Source: Streptomyces sp. YIM 130001 (GTDB taxonomy: Bacteria; Actinomycetota; Actinomycetes; Streptomycetales; Streptomycetaceae). Taken from it: DNA of 64,000 nt. Below are positions 36,477-43,838 of the stretch, piece by piece. Position numbers and translations under genes: made by a program. The stretch is from the NCBI RefSeq assembly GCF_003574445.1, contig NZ_KZ984573.1, forward strand, positions 1-64,000, given 5' to 3'. The notes beneath the pieces are model-generated. The model was not told the origin of the DNA. It searched no databases and worked only from the letters and a program-made list of their open reading frames with translations. Position 1 is the stretch's first letter; each line of letters opens with the position of its first letter.

Positions 36477-37112
36477 ATGGGAGAGCAGGACACGCCTACC
36501 GGCCCGAAGACGGAGCCCGGCGCCACCAAACGTCGTCTCGGCGTCATGGGTGGCACGTTCGACCCGATCCACCACGGACACCTGGTGGCCGCCAGTGAGG
36601 TCGCCGCGCGGTTCCAGTTGGACGAGGTCATGTTCGTCCCGACCGGGCAGCCCTGGCAGAAGAGCCACAGGAAGGTCTCGCCGGCCGAGGACCGCTATCT
36701 GATGACGGTCATCGCCACCGCCGAGAACCCGCAGTTCTCGGTCAGCCGTATCGACATCGACCGCGGCGGCAAGACCTACACGATCCACACCCTGCGCGAT
36801 CTGCGCGGCATGCACCCCGACGCGGATCTGTTCTTCATCACCGGGGCGGACGCCCTCGGCCAGATCCTCACCTGGCGGGATGCCGAGGAACTGTTCTCTC
36901 TCGCCCATTTCATCGGCGTGACGCGCCCCGGGCACACGCTGGCGGACCCCGGCCTTCCGGAAGGTGGGGTCTCCCTGGTGGAGGTCCCGGCGTTGGCCAT
37001 CTCCTCGACGGACTGCCGTGCGAGGGTCGGGTCCGGTGACCCCGTCTGGTACCTGGTGCCGGACGGCGTGGTGCGTTATATCGACAAGCGCGAGCTGTAC
37101 CGCGGCGAGTGA
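36477..37112 (+). CDS. nadD: Nicotinate-nucleotide adenylyltransferase
   Basis: Forms deamido-NAD from nicotinate mononucleotide and ATP. 211 residues. The nucleotidyltransferase signature GGTFDPIHHGHL lies at about residues 25-36 and ISSTDCRARV near the C-terminus. The first 18 residues are a polar extension. The stop codon overlaps a possible GTG of the following gene. nadD, an LCP-type gene, rsfS and a phosphatase gene form one run. Confidence 0.95.
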   Translation: MGEQDTPTGPKTEPGATKRRLGVMGGTFDPIHHGHLVAASEVAARFQLDEVMFVPTGQPWQKSHRKVSPAEDRYLMTVIATAENPQFSVSRIDIDRGGKTYTIHTLRDLRGMHPDADLFFITGADALGQILTWRDAEELFSLAHFIGVTRPGHTLADPGLPEGGVSLVEVPALAISSTDCRARVGSGDPVWYLVPDGVVRYIDKRELYRGE

Positions 37113-37129
37113 GCCGAGAGGGGCACCCG

Positions 37130-38917
37130 GTGAACGACCGACAGTACGACCCGTACGCGGGCGGGCAGGACCCGTACGCGGAGCCCGTCTACGACATCGT
37201 CGGCTACGACGAGTACGGCCGGCCGGTGTACCAGCAGGTCCCGCAGCAGCCGCCCGGGGCGCCCCAGCAGCCAGGACAGAGCGGGCACACCCAGCAGTTC
37301 GACCCGTACGCCTCGGATCAGGGCTACGGCTACGACCCGTACGGTGCCGCGGCGAACACCGGCCCGCAGGCGCCCGTACCGGACCAGGGATACGGCGGTC
37401 AGGGATACGGCGCGCAGGGCTACGACCAGCAGCACACCGGGCAGAACCCGCAGTACACCGGACACAGCCCCCAGTACACCGGTCAGCACCCGCAGCAGTC
37501 CGGCTACGACCCCTACGGCCAGGCCGGCGGCACCGGACAGCAGCCCAGGGTCGACGACCGGACCGCCTGGGTCCCGCAGCAGCACCATCCCGAGGCGCCG
37601 GGGCAGCAGCCGGGACTCCCGCCGCAGCGCGGTCCGCAGCAAGGCCCCGACGGCGGCGCCGAACGTGACTACCGCACCGAGCAGTTCTCGTTCATCGAGG
37701 AGCCGGACGAGGAGTCCGAGGACGTCATCGACTGGCTCAAGTTCACCGAGAGCCGCACCGAACGCCGCGAGGAGGCCAAGCGCCGCGGCCGCAATCGCCT
37801 CGTCGCCCTCGTCGTCGTCCTGGCCCTCGCCCTCACCGGCGGCGTCGGCTACCTCTGGTACGCGGGCAAACTGCCCGGCGTCTCCGAGCCGGACGGTGAC
37901 AAGGCCGCCGCCTCCGGACCGCAGAAGCGCGACGTGATCGTCGTCCATCTGCACAACACCAAGAAGGGCGGCACCTCCACGGCGCTGCTCGTCGACAACT
38001 CCACCACCGGCCGCGGCAGCACCGTCCTGCTGCCCAACTCGCTGTCGGTGACCGACGACGACGGCGCGGCGACCACGCTCGGCAAGTCCGTCGATGACGA
38101 CGGCACGGGCGGCACCCGGGACTCCATCAACTCGCTGCTCGGCACCAGGGTCGAGGGCACCTGGCGCCTGGACACCCCCTACCTCGAGAACCTCGTCGAA
38201 CTGGTCGGCAACATCGACATCGACACCGACGCCGACGTCCCGGACCCGTCCGCGAAGAAGAAGGGCCAGGCTCCGCTGGTCGAGAAGGGCGAGCAGCAGA
38301 CCCTCAGCGGAGCGATGGCCGTCGCGTACGCCACCCACCGGGCGAAGGGCGAGCCGGAGTCGGCGCAGCTCAAGCGGTTCGGTCAGGTCATGCAGGGCGT
38401 ACTGCGCAAGATGTCGACCGATCCGCAGGCCGCGACCACGACCGTGGAGACGCTCACCCTGATCCTCGACCCGCCGCTCGACGAGAAGGGCCTCGGCGCC
38501 TTCCTCGCCAAACTCGCCGGCCGCGCCAAGGGCGGCGACTACCAGTCCACGGTGCTGCCCGTGCAGCGCGACGGAACCCTGACCCGGGCGACCTCGCAGA
38601 GCGTCGTCAAGGACCTGCTCGGCGGCAAGGTCAAGTCGCCCGAGCAGGGCGAGGCGGTCCGGGTCAGCCTGTCCGGCGGCAAGAAGGCCGTGCAGCGGGC
38701 CAGGGTCGACCTGGTCAACGGCGGCTGGTCGATCGTCGCCGGCAGCTCGTCCGGGGGCTCCGCCTCCCGGGTCACCTACGGCGACACCGCGCAGCAGAAG
38801 GAGGCGTCCGAGGTCGCCAAGACCCTGGGCCTGCCCTCCGGTGCCGTACGCAAGGGCAAGACCGCGGCCAACGCGGACATCACCGTGGTCCTCGGCTCCG
38901 ACTACAGCGGTTCCTGA
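37130..38917 (+). CDS. LCP-type wall glycopolymer transferase, probable PdtA homologue
   Basis: About 595 residues. Residues 1-185 are a Tyr/Gln/Pro/Gly-rich cytoplasmic head, a helix lies at about 222-243, and the outer part begins with a divergent LCP region (RDSINSLLGTRVEGTWRLDT, NLVELVGNIDIDTDADV) and ends with a LytR_C-like domain (SGGKKAVQRARVDLVNGGWS...). LCP proteins attach glycopolymers to peptidoglycan. Its place between nadD and rsfS matches S. coelicolor PdtA (SCO2578), which I recall as a sporulation protein linked to the Mre complex. The start GTG 37130 has GAGAGGGG 6 nt upstream; GTG 37109 overlaps nadD. Confidence 0.83.
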   Translation: MNDRQYDPYAGGQDPYAEPVYDIVGYDEYGRPVYQQVPQQPPGAPQQPGQSGHTQQFDPYASDQGYGYDPYGAAANTGPQAPVPDQGYGGQGYGAQGYDQQHTGQNPQYTGHSPQYTGQHPQQSGYDPYGQAGGTGQQPRVDDRTAWVPQQHHPEAPGQQPGLPPQRGPQQGPDGGAERDYRTEQFSFIEEPDEESEDVIDWLKFTESRTERREEAKRRGRNRLVALVVVLALALTGGVGYLWYAGKLPGVSEPDGDKAAASGPQKRDVIVVHLHNTKKGGTSTALLVDNSTTGRGSTVLLPNSLSVTDDDGAATTLGKSVDDDGTGGTRDSINSLLGTRVEGTWRLDTPYLENLVELVGNIDIDTDADVPDPSAKKKGQAPLVEKGEQQTLSGAMAVAYATHRAKGEPESAQLKRFGQVMQGVLRKMSTDPQAATTTVETLTLILDPPLDEKGLGAFLAKLAGRAKGGDYQSTVLPVQRDGTLTRATSQSVVKDLLGGKVKSPEQGEAVRVSLSGGKKAVQRARVDLVNGGWSIVAGSSSGGSASRVTYGDTAQQKEASEVAKTLGLPSGAVRKGKTAANADITVVLGSDYSGS

Positions 38918-39033
38918 GCGGTCGCGCGGCCCGTCCTCCCGGGAGCCGAGGGGGCGGGCCCGATATCGGCTCGGGGGCCCCTGCGGTCCGTGAGACCCTG
39001 GAGGTCCACCCGATATCGACGGAAAGCCTTGCA

Positions 39034-39477
39034 GTGACCGCGACAGACCGCTCCATCGAGCTCATCGAAGCCGCCGCGCAGGCAGCCGCCGACAAGCTCG
39101 CGCACGACATCATCGCCTACGACGTCAGCGACGTGCTGTCGATCACGGACGCCTTCCTCCTCGCCTCCGCGCCGAACGACCGGCAGGTCAAGTCGATCGT
39201 CGACGGGATCGAGGAGCGACTGTCCAAGGAACTCGGCGCCAAGCCCGTCCGCCGCGAGGGCGACCGCGAGGCCCGCTGGGTACTGCTCGACTACGTCGAC
39301 ATCGTGGTGCACGTCCAGCACAGCGAGGAGCGCGTCTTCTACGCGCTCGAGCGGCTCTGGAAGGACTGCCCCGAGCTCGACCTGCCCGAGGAAGCCAAGG
39401 CGACCCGTGGCAAGGGGGCGGAGCACGCCGAGCAGACGGACCGGGACGCCGACCTGTCGGCGGGTGACGCCTGGTGA
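39034..39477 (+). CDS. rsfS: Ribosome silencing factor RsfS
   Basis: A 147-residue Iojap/DUF143 protein that binds L14 and prevents subunit joining when nutrients are scarce. The core runs from AAQAAADKLAHDIIAYDVSD to FYALERLWKDC and includes the family segment RWVLLDYVDIVVHVQ. The last 30 residues are an acidic tail. The GTG at 39034 follows GGAAAG. The stop overlaps the next start (GTGA). Confidence 0.95.
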   Translation: MTATDRSIELIEAAAQAAADKLAHDIIAYDVSDVLSITDAFLLASAPNDRQVKSIVDGIEERLSKELGAKPVRREGDREARWVLLDYVDIVVHVQHSEERVFYALERLWKDCPELDLPEEAKATRGKGAEHAEQTDRDADLSAGDAW

Positions 39478-40142
39478 CGTCTGGCTCCTTCTCGAACGCC
39501 TCGTCCGGCCGTGGCCGCCGCGTCATCCTGTGGCGGCACGGCCAGACTGCCTGGAACCTGGAGCGCCGCTTCCAGGGCACCACGGACATCCCGTTGACCG
39601 ACGAGGGTCTCGCCCAGGCTCGCCGGGCGGCCCGGCTGCTCGCCTCCCTGAAGCCGGATGCGATCGTCGCCTCCGACTTGGCGAGGGCGGCCGCGACCGC
39701 CACTGAGCTCGCCACCCTGACCGGGCTCGATGTCACCCACGACGAAGGCCTGCGCGAGACCTACGCCGGGGCCTGGCAGGGACTGACGCACGACGAGATC
39801 ATGGCGTCGTACGGCGAGCAGTACGCGGCGTGGAAGCGCGGCGAGGCCGTCCGCAGGGGCGGTGGCGAACTGGAGACCGAGGTCGCCGACCGCGCCGCCC
39901 CGGTCGTCCTGCGGCATGCCGACAAGCTGCCCGACGGAGGCACCCTCGTGGTCACCAGTCACGGAGGCACCATCCGCACCACCATCGGGCGGCTGCTCGG
40001 CCTGGAGTCGCGCAACTGGGAGGGGCTCGGCGGCCTTTCCAACTGCTGCTGGTCGGTCCTCGGCGAAGGCGCCCGCGGCTGGCGGCTCCTCGAGCACAAC
40101 GCGGGTACGTTGCCCGAGCCGGTGCTCGGCGACGACGACTGA
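39474..40142 (+). CDS. Histidine phosphatase (phosphoglycerate mutase family)
   Basis: A 222-residue phosphatase. The phosphohistidine motif RHGQTAWN is at residues 21-28, and the second active-site His lies in VVTSHGGTIR. It is usually annotated as a phosphoglycerate mutase, but it more likely is a small-molecule phosphatase of the CobC/PhoE type. It is coupled to rsfS by a 4-bp GTGA overlap. Confidence 0.9.
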   Translation: MTSGSFSNASSGRGRRVILWRHGQTAWNLERRFQGTTDIPLTDEGLAQARRAARLLASLKPDAIVASDLARAAATATELATLTGLDVTHDEGLRETYAGAWQGLTHDEIMASYGEQYAAWKRGEAVRRGGGELETEVADRAAPVVLRHADKLPDGGTLVVTSHGGTIRTTIGRLLGLESRNWEGLGGLSNCCWSVLGEGARGWRLLEHNAGTLPEPVLGDDD

Positions 40143-40205
40143 ACGGCGCCGGGCGGCGGTCTGGCAAGGCCTTCCGTCCGGTCGGGCCTGGGACCGAACC
40201 CGGAT

Positions 40206-40235
40206 TTCACTTTCCGGCTTGTCCCGGGCTAAAGT
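40206..40235 (+). promoter_or_regulatory. Promoter of tRNA-Ala copy 1
   Basis: TTCACT (40206-40211), an 18-bp spacer and TAAAGT (40230-40235) lie about 35 nt before the tRNA. Confidence 0.5.
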
Positions 40236-40270
40236 TCTTCTTGTTCGCCCGCCGAGCGGGGGGAACGCAA

Positions 40271-40343
40271 GGGGCTATAGCTCAGTTGGTAGAGCGCCTG
40301 CATGGCATGCAGGAGGTCAGGAGTTCGATTCTCCTTAGCTCCA
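40271..40343 (+). tRNA. tRNA-Ala (GGC)
   Basis: A 73-nt cloverleaf. The acceptor stem GGGGCTA pairs with TAGCTCC (one G-T), the D arm has AGTTGGTAG, the anticodon loop ATGGCAT carries GGC for GCC codons, and the T arm has GTTCGAT. The discriminator is A and CCA is not encoded. It is identical to the copy at 43587. Confidence 0.97.
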
Positions 40344-40359
40344 CACACAGTACGTTCGT

Positions 40360-40387
40360 CCCGTCCCCGTCAGGGGGCGGGATTTTT
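40360..40387 (+). terminator. Terminator of tRNA-Ala copy 1
   Basis: CCCGTCCCC (40360-40368) pairs with GGGGGCGGG (40373-40381), followed by ATTTTTG. The stop codon and last codons of the minus-strand XRE gene lie inside this hairpin. Confidence 0.85.
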
Positions 40388-41314
40388 GCTGTCTCCGGCT
40401 CCGTGTCGGTCTCCGGTTCCGTGTTGGTCTCCGACTTGGTGTCGGTCTCCGATAACGGGCCCGGGCATCTCGCGGGGCCTGCGCGCCCGTAGGACGTCCA
40501 GGCGCCGGCGGCTCTCCTCGTCCTCCGGGGTGTAGGCCACGATCCGGCATTCCGGCATGCCGTTGATCGCGAGCGAGACCGACGTCATGCGCAGCTCGCC
40601 GACCAGGCCGTGCCGGAAGTGCTTCACGCGGGGCCCCGGTGGCACCACATCGCCACCCGCCCACAGTTCGGCGAAGTGGTCACTGGCCTTGGACAGGCCC
40701 GAGATGAAGCACTCCCAGGCGGGCTCGCCGACATGAGTGCCGTAGTTGCCACGCAACTGGGCGACCATCACCGGCAGTTCGGCGTCCCGGAAGACCAGCG
40801 GGCAGGCGTCGTCCGGGATCGTGAACAGCGCCCACAGGACATTGGCCATCGCGGTGTCGGCCATCAGCGGGACGAAGAACAGGGCGCGGTAGGCGGAGTT
40901 GGTGGCGAGGATGTCGTAACGGGCGTTGTAGACCACCGCCGGGCGCGGGTCGAGAGCGTCCAGGATGCCTTGGATCTCGGGGCCGACCTCCTGCGCGAGT
41001 GCGGTGCCGGGCATCTCGGGGGTGAACGGCACCTCGGCCAGGTGGTACAGATGCTCGCGTCCTGAGCGGTCGAGGCGCAGGGTGCGGGCGACCGCGTCGA
41101 GCACCTGCGGCGAGGCGTTGATCGGGCGGCCCTGCTCCAGCCAGGTGTACCAGGTCACGCCGACACCGGAGAGCTGGGCGACCTCCTCGCGCCGCAACCC
41201 CGGAGTGCGCCGTCGCAGGCCCGGCGGCATGCCGACGTCCGCCGGGGTCACCCGGGCCCGGCGGCCACGCAGGAAGGCCGCGAGCTCCGTCCTGCGGCGC
41301 TGTGTGGTGCCCAT
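40370..41314 (-). CDS. XRE-family regulator with MmyB-like ligand domain
   Basis: About 314 residues. The N-terminal helix-turn-helix (about 8-75, GLRREEVAQLSGVGVTWYTWLEQGR) is followed by an MmyB-type ligand-binding domain (AVVYNARYDILATNSAYRALF ... FRHGLVGELRMTSVSLAINGMP). It is divergent from an MFS exporter and probably controls it. The start is ATG 41314 with GGGGGA about 10 nt upstream; ATG 41332 is an alternative. The C-terminus is odd: four GDRHxx/GDQHGT-type hexapeptides from an 18-bp DNA repeat, then SKNPAP read through the tRNA terminator hairpin. Confidence 0.85.
   Translation of the reverse strand: MGTTQRRRTELAAFLRGRRARVTPADVGMPPGLRRRTPGLRREEVAQLSGVGVTWYTWLEQGRPINASPQVLDAVARTLRLDRSGREHLYHLAEVPFTPEMPGTALAQEVGPEIQGILDALDPRPAVVYNARYDILATNSAYRALFFVPLMADTAMANVLWALFTIPDDACPLVFRDAELPVMVAQLRGNYGTHVGEPAWECFISGLSKASDHFAELWAGGDVVPPGPRVKHFRHGLVGELRMTSVSLAINGMPECRIVAYTPEDEESRRRLDVLRARRPREMPGPVIGDRHQVGDQHGTGDRHGAGDSKNPAP
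40391..40462. repeat. 18-bp tandem repeat in the XRE gene
   Basis: Four imperfect 18-bp units starting with GTCTCCG at 40391, 40409, 40427 and 40445. They encode the hexapeptide repeat at the XRE C-terminus, immediately next to the tRNA terminator. Confidence 0.8.
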
Positions 41315-41332
41315 CGTCGTCACGTCCCCCAT

Positions 41333-41425
41333 CGTCCTGCTGCCGCCGATGCCTTGCCAGGTGCTGTCACTACCCGTATCGGCGGGCTCTCGGTACTGGC
41401 ACCGCGGCGAGGTCAGGCTCGGCGC
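41333..41425. promoter_or_regulatory. Divergent promoter region, XRE regulator and MFS exporter
   Basis: About 110 bp between divergent starts. TGCCAG (41355-41360) and CTGGCA (41396-41401) are inverted copies 41 bp apart, and GGTACTGGCACC (41392-41403) is close to a palindrome by itself. They could be regulator sites; this is a weak, by-eye proposal. Confidence 0.3.
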
Positions 41426-42880
41426 ATGACCACCACCGTCGTCACCAGTAGAACTCGCGGCACTGACAATGCCCGCGGATCCCGGCCCGTCCGGGTGCTC
41501 GCGCTCGTACTCGCCGCCCAATTCATGGCCCTGCTCGACGCGTTCATCGTGAACGTCGCCGCTCCCACCATCCAGCGCGACCTGTCCGCCTCGGGCGGCG
41601 GCCTGCAGCTCGTGGTCGCCGGATACACCATCGCGTACGCCGTCCTCCTCATCGCCGGAGCGCGGCTCGGTGAACGCTTCGGGCACCGGCGCATGTACCT
41701 CGTCGGACTGCTCGTCTTCACCGGCGCCTCGCTCGCCTGCGGGCTCAGCACGGACACCGGTCAACTGATCGGCTTCCGCCTGCTGCAGGGTGCGGGCGCG
41801 GCCGTACTGATCCCGCAGGTGCTGAGCCTGATCCAGCGGACGTACCAGGGGGAGGCGCGGGTGCGGGCCCTCGGGGCGTACTCCGCGGTGCTCGCCACCG
41901 GGGCGGCGGCCGGGCAGGTGCTGGGCGGAGTGCTGGTCAGTGCCGATCTGTTCGGCGCGGGCTGGCGGCCGGTCTTCCTGGTGAACGTCCCGATCGGAGT
42001 GGTCCTGCTGATCCTCGGTGCGCGACTGCTGCCGCCGGACGACGCCGTCGGGCCCGACCGACGGCGCGGGCTCGATCTGCCCGGTCTGATCCTGCTGGCC
42101 GCGGCGGTGTCCCTGTTCACCGTGCCGCTGGTCCTCGGCCAGGAGCAGGACTGGCCGCTGTGGTCCTGGCTGTCGATCGGCTCAAGTGCTCTGCTGCTCG
42201 GGGTCTTTGTGGTCCTCGAGTCACGGCTCGCGGCGCGCGGGGGTGCCCCGATCATCGCTCCGCGGGTGCTGCGACTGCCCGGCATGCGCCTGGCGGTCGC
42301 GCGCATCCTGCTGGTGATGGCGGTCAACTCCGGTTTCCTGTTCGTACTTGCCCTGCATTTCCAGGGTGGGCTCGGACACAGCGCGCTGCGCGCGGGGCTG
42401 ACGTTCGCGCCGGCCGCGATCGTCTTCGGTGCGGTGGGGCTCACCTGGCGGAAGCTGCCGGCATCGCTCCAGGGGATGCTGGTTCCCGCCGGATGCACGC
42501 TGGTCGCCGTATGCACCCTCGCGTTCGGAATGCTGCTGCGGGGCGGCGGTGACGGCGGGCCGCTGCTGTACGTGGCGTTCACGGGCGTCGGTGCGGGGCT
42601 CTCGCTCGGATTCAGTCCGGCGCTCACGGGTGCGCTCGCACGGGTCGGCTCGGCCGATGTCGCGGACGCCAGCGGGATCCTGGCGACCGTGACGCAGCTG
42701 GGGCAGCTGATCGGGGTGGCCGTTTTCGGGGCCCTGTTCCTCAACCGGGTGGAGGCCGCGGCGGCGGGTGGGGCGGACCGGGCGCAGGCTTCCGCCGACG
42801 GGCTCCTGGTGTGCGCGATCGCACTGGCCGCGGCCGCCCTCGTCGGCGCTTTGTCCGCACTGGTACGCGCACGTCGCTGA
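41426..42880 (+). CDS. MFS exporter, DHA2 (14-helix) type
   Basis: A 484-residue transporter that probably exports drugs or antiseptics with protons. Fourteen helices can be placed. Motif A is ARLGERFGHRRMYLVG between helices 2 and 3, and the helix 1 signature LDAFIVNVAAPTIQRDL and the motif C-like GGVLVSADLFGAGWRPVFLVNVPIG are typical of EmrB/QacA relatives. The ATG at 41426 gives the family start; an upstream in-frame ATG at 41354 would overlap the divergent promoter. The substrate is unknown. Confidence 0.92.
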   Translation: MTTTVVTSRTRGTDNARGSRPVRVLALVLAAQFMALLDAFIVNVAAPTIQRDLSASGGGLQLVVAGYTIAYAVLLIAGARLGERFGHRRMYLVGLLVFTGASLACGLSTDTGQLIGFRLLQGAGAAVLIPQVLSLIQRTYQGEARVRALGAYSAVLATGAAAGQVLGGVLVSADLFGAGWRPVFLVNVPIGVVLLILGARLLPPDDAVGPDRRRGLDLPGLILLAAAVSLFTVPLVLGQEQDWPLWSWLSIGSSALLLGVFVVLESRLAARGGAPIIAPRVLRLPGMRLAVARILLVMAVNSGFLFVLALHFQGGLGHSALRAGLTFAPAAIVFGAVGLTWRKLPASLQGMLVPAGCTLVAVCTLAFGMLLRGGGDGGPLLYVAFTGVGAGLSLGFSPALTGALARVGSADVADASGILATVTQLGQLIGVAVFGALFLNRVEAAAAGGADRAQASADGLLVCAIALAAAALVGALSALVRARR

Positions 42881-42970
42881 CCCATGAGTGCGGCCGTGGC
42901 AGAATCGGGCGGGGCTGGAAGGGGGCCGCCTCACCACGCGAGGAAGCCGGGTCGACGGGAGGGAGAGGCG

Positions 42971-43204
42971 ATGCCTGCGAGCATCCTCGAGGAGGTCAAC
43001 GACCTGCTCGAAGTCGCAGAGGCCCAGGGCTACGACTGGCTCCCGGAATACGCCCTCCGGTTCACCTGTCCCGCGTGCGAGGACCCCGTCGACTCCGCCG
43101 ACCTCAACTGTCCGTCCTGCGGTTCCGGCCATGTCGCCCAAGTACTCGGCGACAACGGCGGAACCTCCTTCGTGTGCACGGCCTGCGGCCACTCCTGGAG
43201 CTGA
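42971..43204 (+). CDS. Small zinc-ribbon protein
   Basis: A 77-residue soluble protein. An acidic helix (ASILEEVNDLLEVAEAQGYDW) precedes three Cys pairs, CPAC, CPSC and CTAC, enough for one or two zinc sites. It has GGGAGGG before the ATG. The gene follows the exporter by 90 bp and is tightly linked to a second small Cys-rich gene 3 bp downstream. The function is unknown. Confidence 0.8.
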   Translation: MPASILEEVNDLLEVAEAQGYDWLPEYALRFTCPACEDPVDSADLNCPSCGSGHVAQVLGDNGGTSFVCTACGHSWS

Positions 43205-43207
43205 TGG

Positions 43208-43441
43208 ATGGGAGCGCACAGGAGGAAATGCGACTGGTGCGGCAGTGGTACGCCGATCGTCCGTGACATGGAGCCGCTGAACGCCGAGTTCCAGTACTGG
43301 TGCGAAGAATGTGCGCGCGCGCTGATCATAAAAGGCGACCCCATCGAGACCTACCGGGAGCTCGAGGGGGAGCCCATCTACGGCCGCCTCCTGGACGAGC
43401 ACTGCACCCTCAAGCGCTTCTATTCGTTCGCCACCGCCTGA
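43208..43441 (+). CDS. Second small Cys-rich protein
   Basis: A 77-residue protein with CDWC at residues 8-11 and CEEC at 32-35, a probable single zinc knuckle, then an acidic helix (GDPIETYRELEGEPIYGRLL). GGAG overlapping the end of the previous gene is 7 nt before its ATG, so the two are translated together. No family is recognised. Confidence 0.75.
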   Translation: MGAHRRKCDWCGSGTPIVRDMEPLNAEFQYWCEECARALIIKGDPIETYRELEGEPIYGRLLDEHCTLKRFYSFATA

Positions 43442-43513
43442 CCGGCGCTCTTTGCCTCCGTGACGTCCGATTCCGCCCGGTCGGGCCGTGCCGATCGGGG
43501 CCGGACAAACGAT

Positions 43514-43544
43514 TTGGTGATCGGCCGGGGGGACCGTGTAATGT
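43514..43544 (+). promoter_or_regulatory. Promoter of tRNA-Ala copy 2
   Basis: TTGGTG (43514-43519), a 19-bp spacer and TAATGT (43539-43544) lie about 42 nt before the tRNA. Confidence 0.55.
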
Positions 43545-43586
43545 TGTCGACGTCGCCGCGGCCGGGGGTCGCAAGGCAGACAGCGA

Positions 43587-43659
43587 GGGGCTATAGCTCA
43601 GTTGGTAGAGCGCCTGCATGGCATGCAGGAGGTCAGGAGTTCGATTCTCCTTAGCTCCA
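43587..43659 (+). tRNA. tRNA-Ala (GGC), second copy
   Basis: Base-for-base identical to the tRNA at 40271-40343. Identity ends one base upstream and two bases downstream of the mature tRNA. Confidence 0.97.
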
Positions 43660-43667
43660 CAGTGACG

Positions 43668-43710
43668 CCGATCGGCGATCGTCCTTCGGGACGGTCGCCG
43701 ATCGGTTTTT
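43668..43710 (+). terminator. Terminator of tRNA-Ala copy 2
   Basis: A 17-bp stem (43668-43684 with 43689-43705, one G-T pair) closed by a UUCG tetraloop and followed by five T. This is the clearest intrinsic terminator in the window. Bases 43711-43838 hold no supportable gene. Confidence 0.93.
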
Positions 43711-43838
43711 GTGTGCGTGATCCGAACCTGTAGGGCGCGTTTCGGAGCCTTTGGGCGGGCGAGTTTCGGTGTCCGCGCCGTGCACCGGTGTGTGTGCTCG
43801 ACCTGGGTGTCCGTGCTCGACCGGGGCTCGGGTGATGC

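Noticed and set aside
40271..43659. attL/attR pair of an integrated element at the tRNA genes
   Set aside because: Identity ends at the tRNA boundaries, both copies are complete, and there is no integrase or excisionase gene between them.
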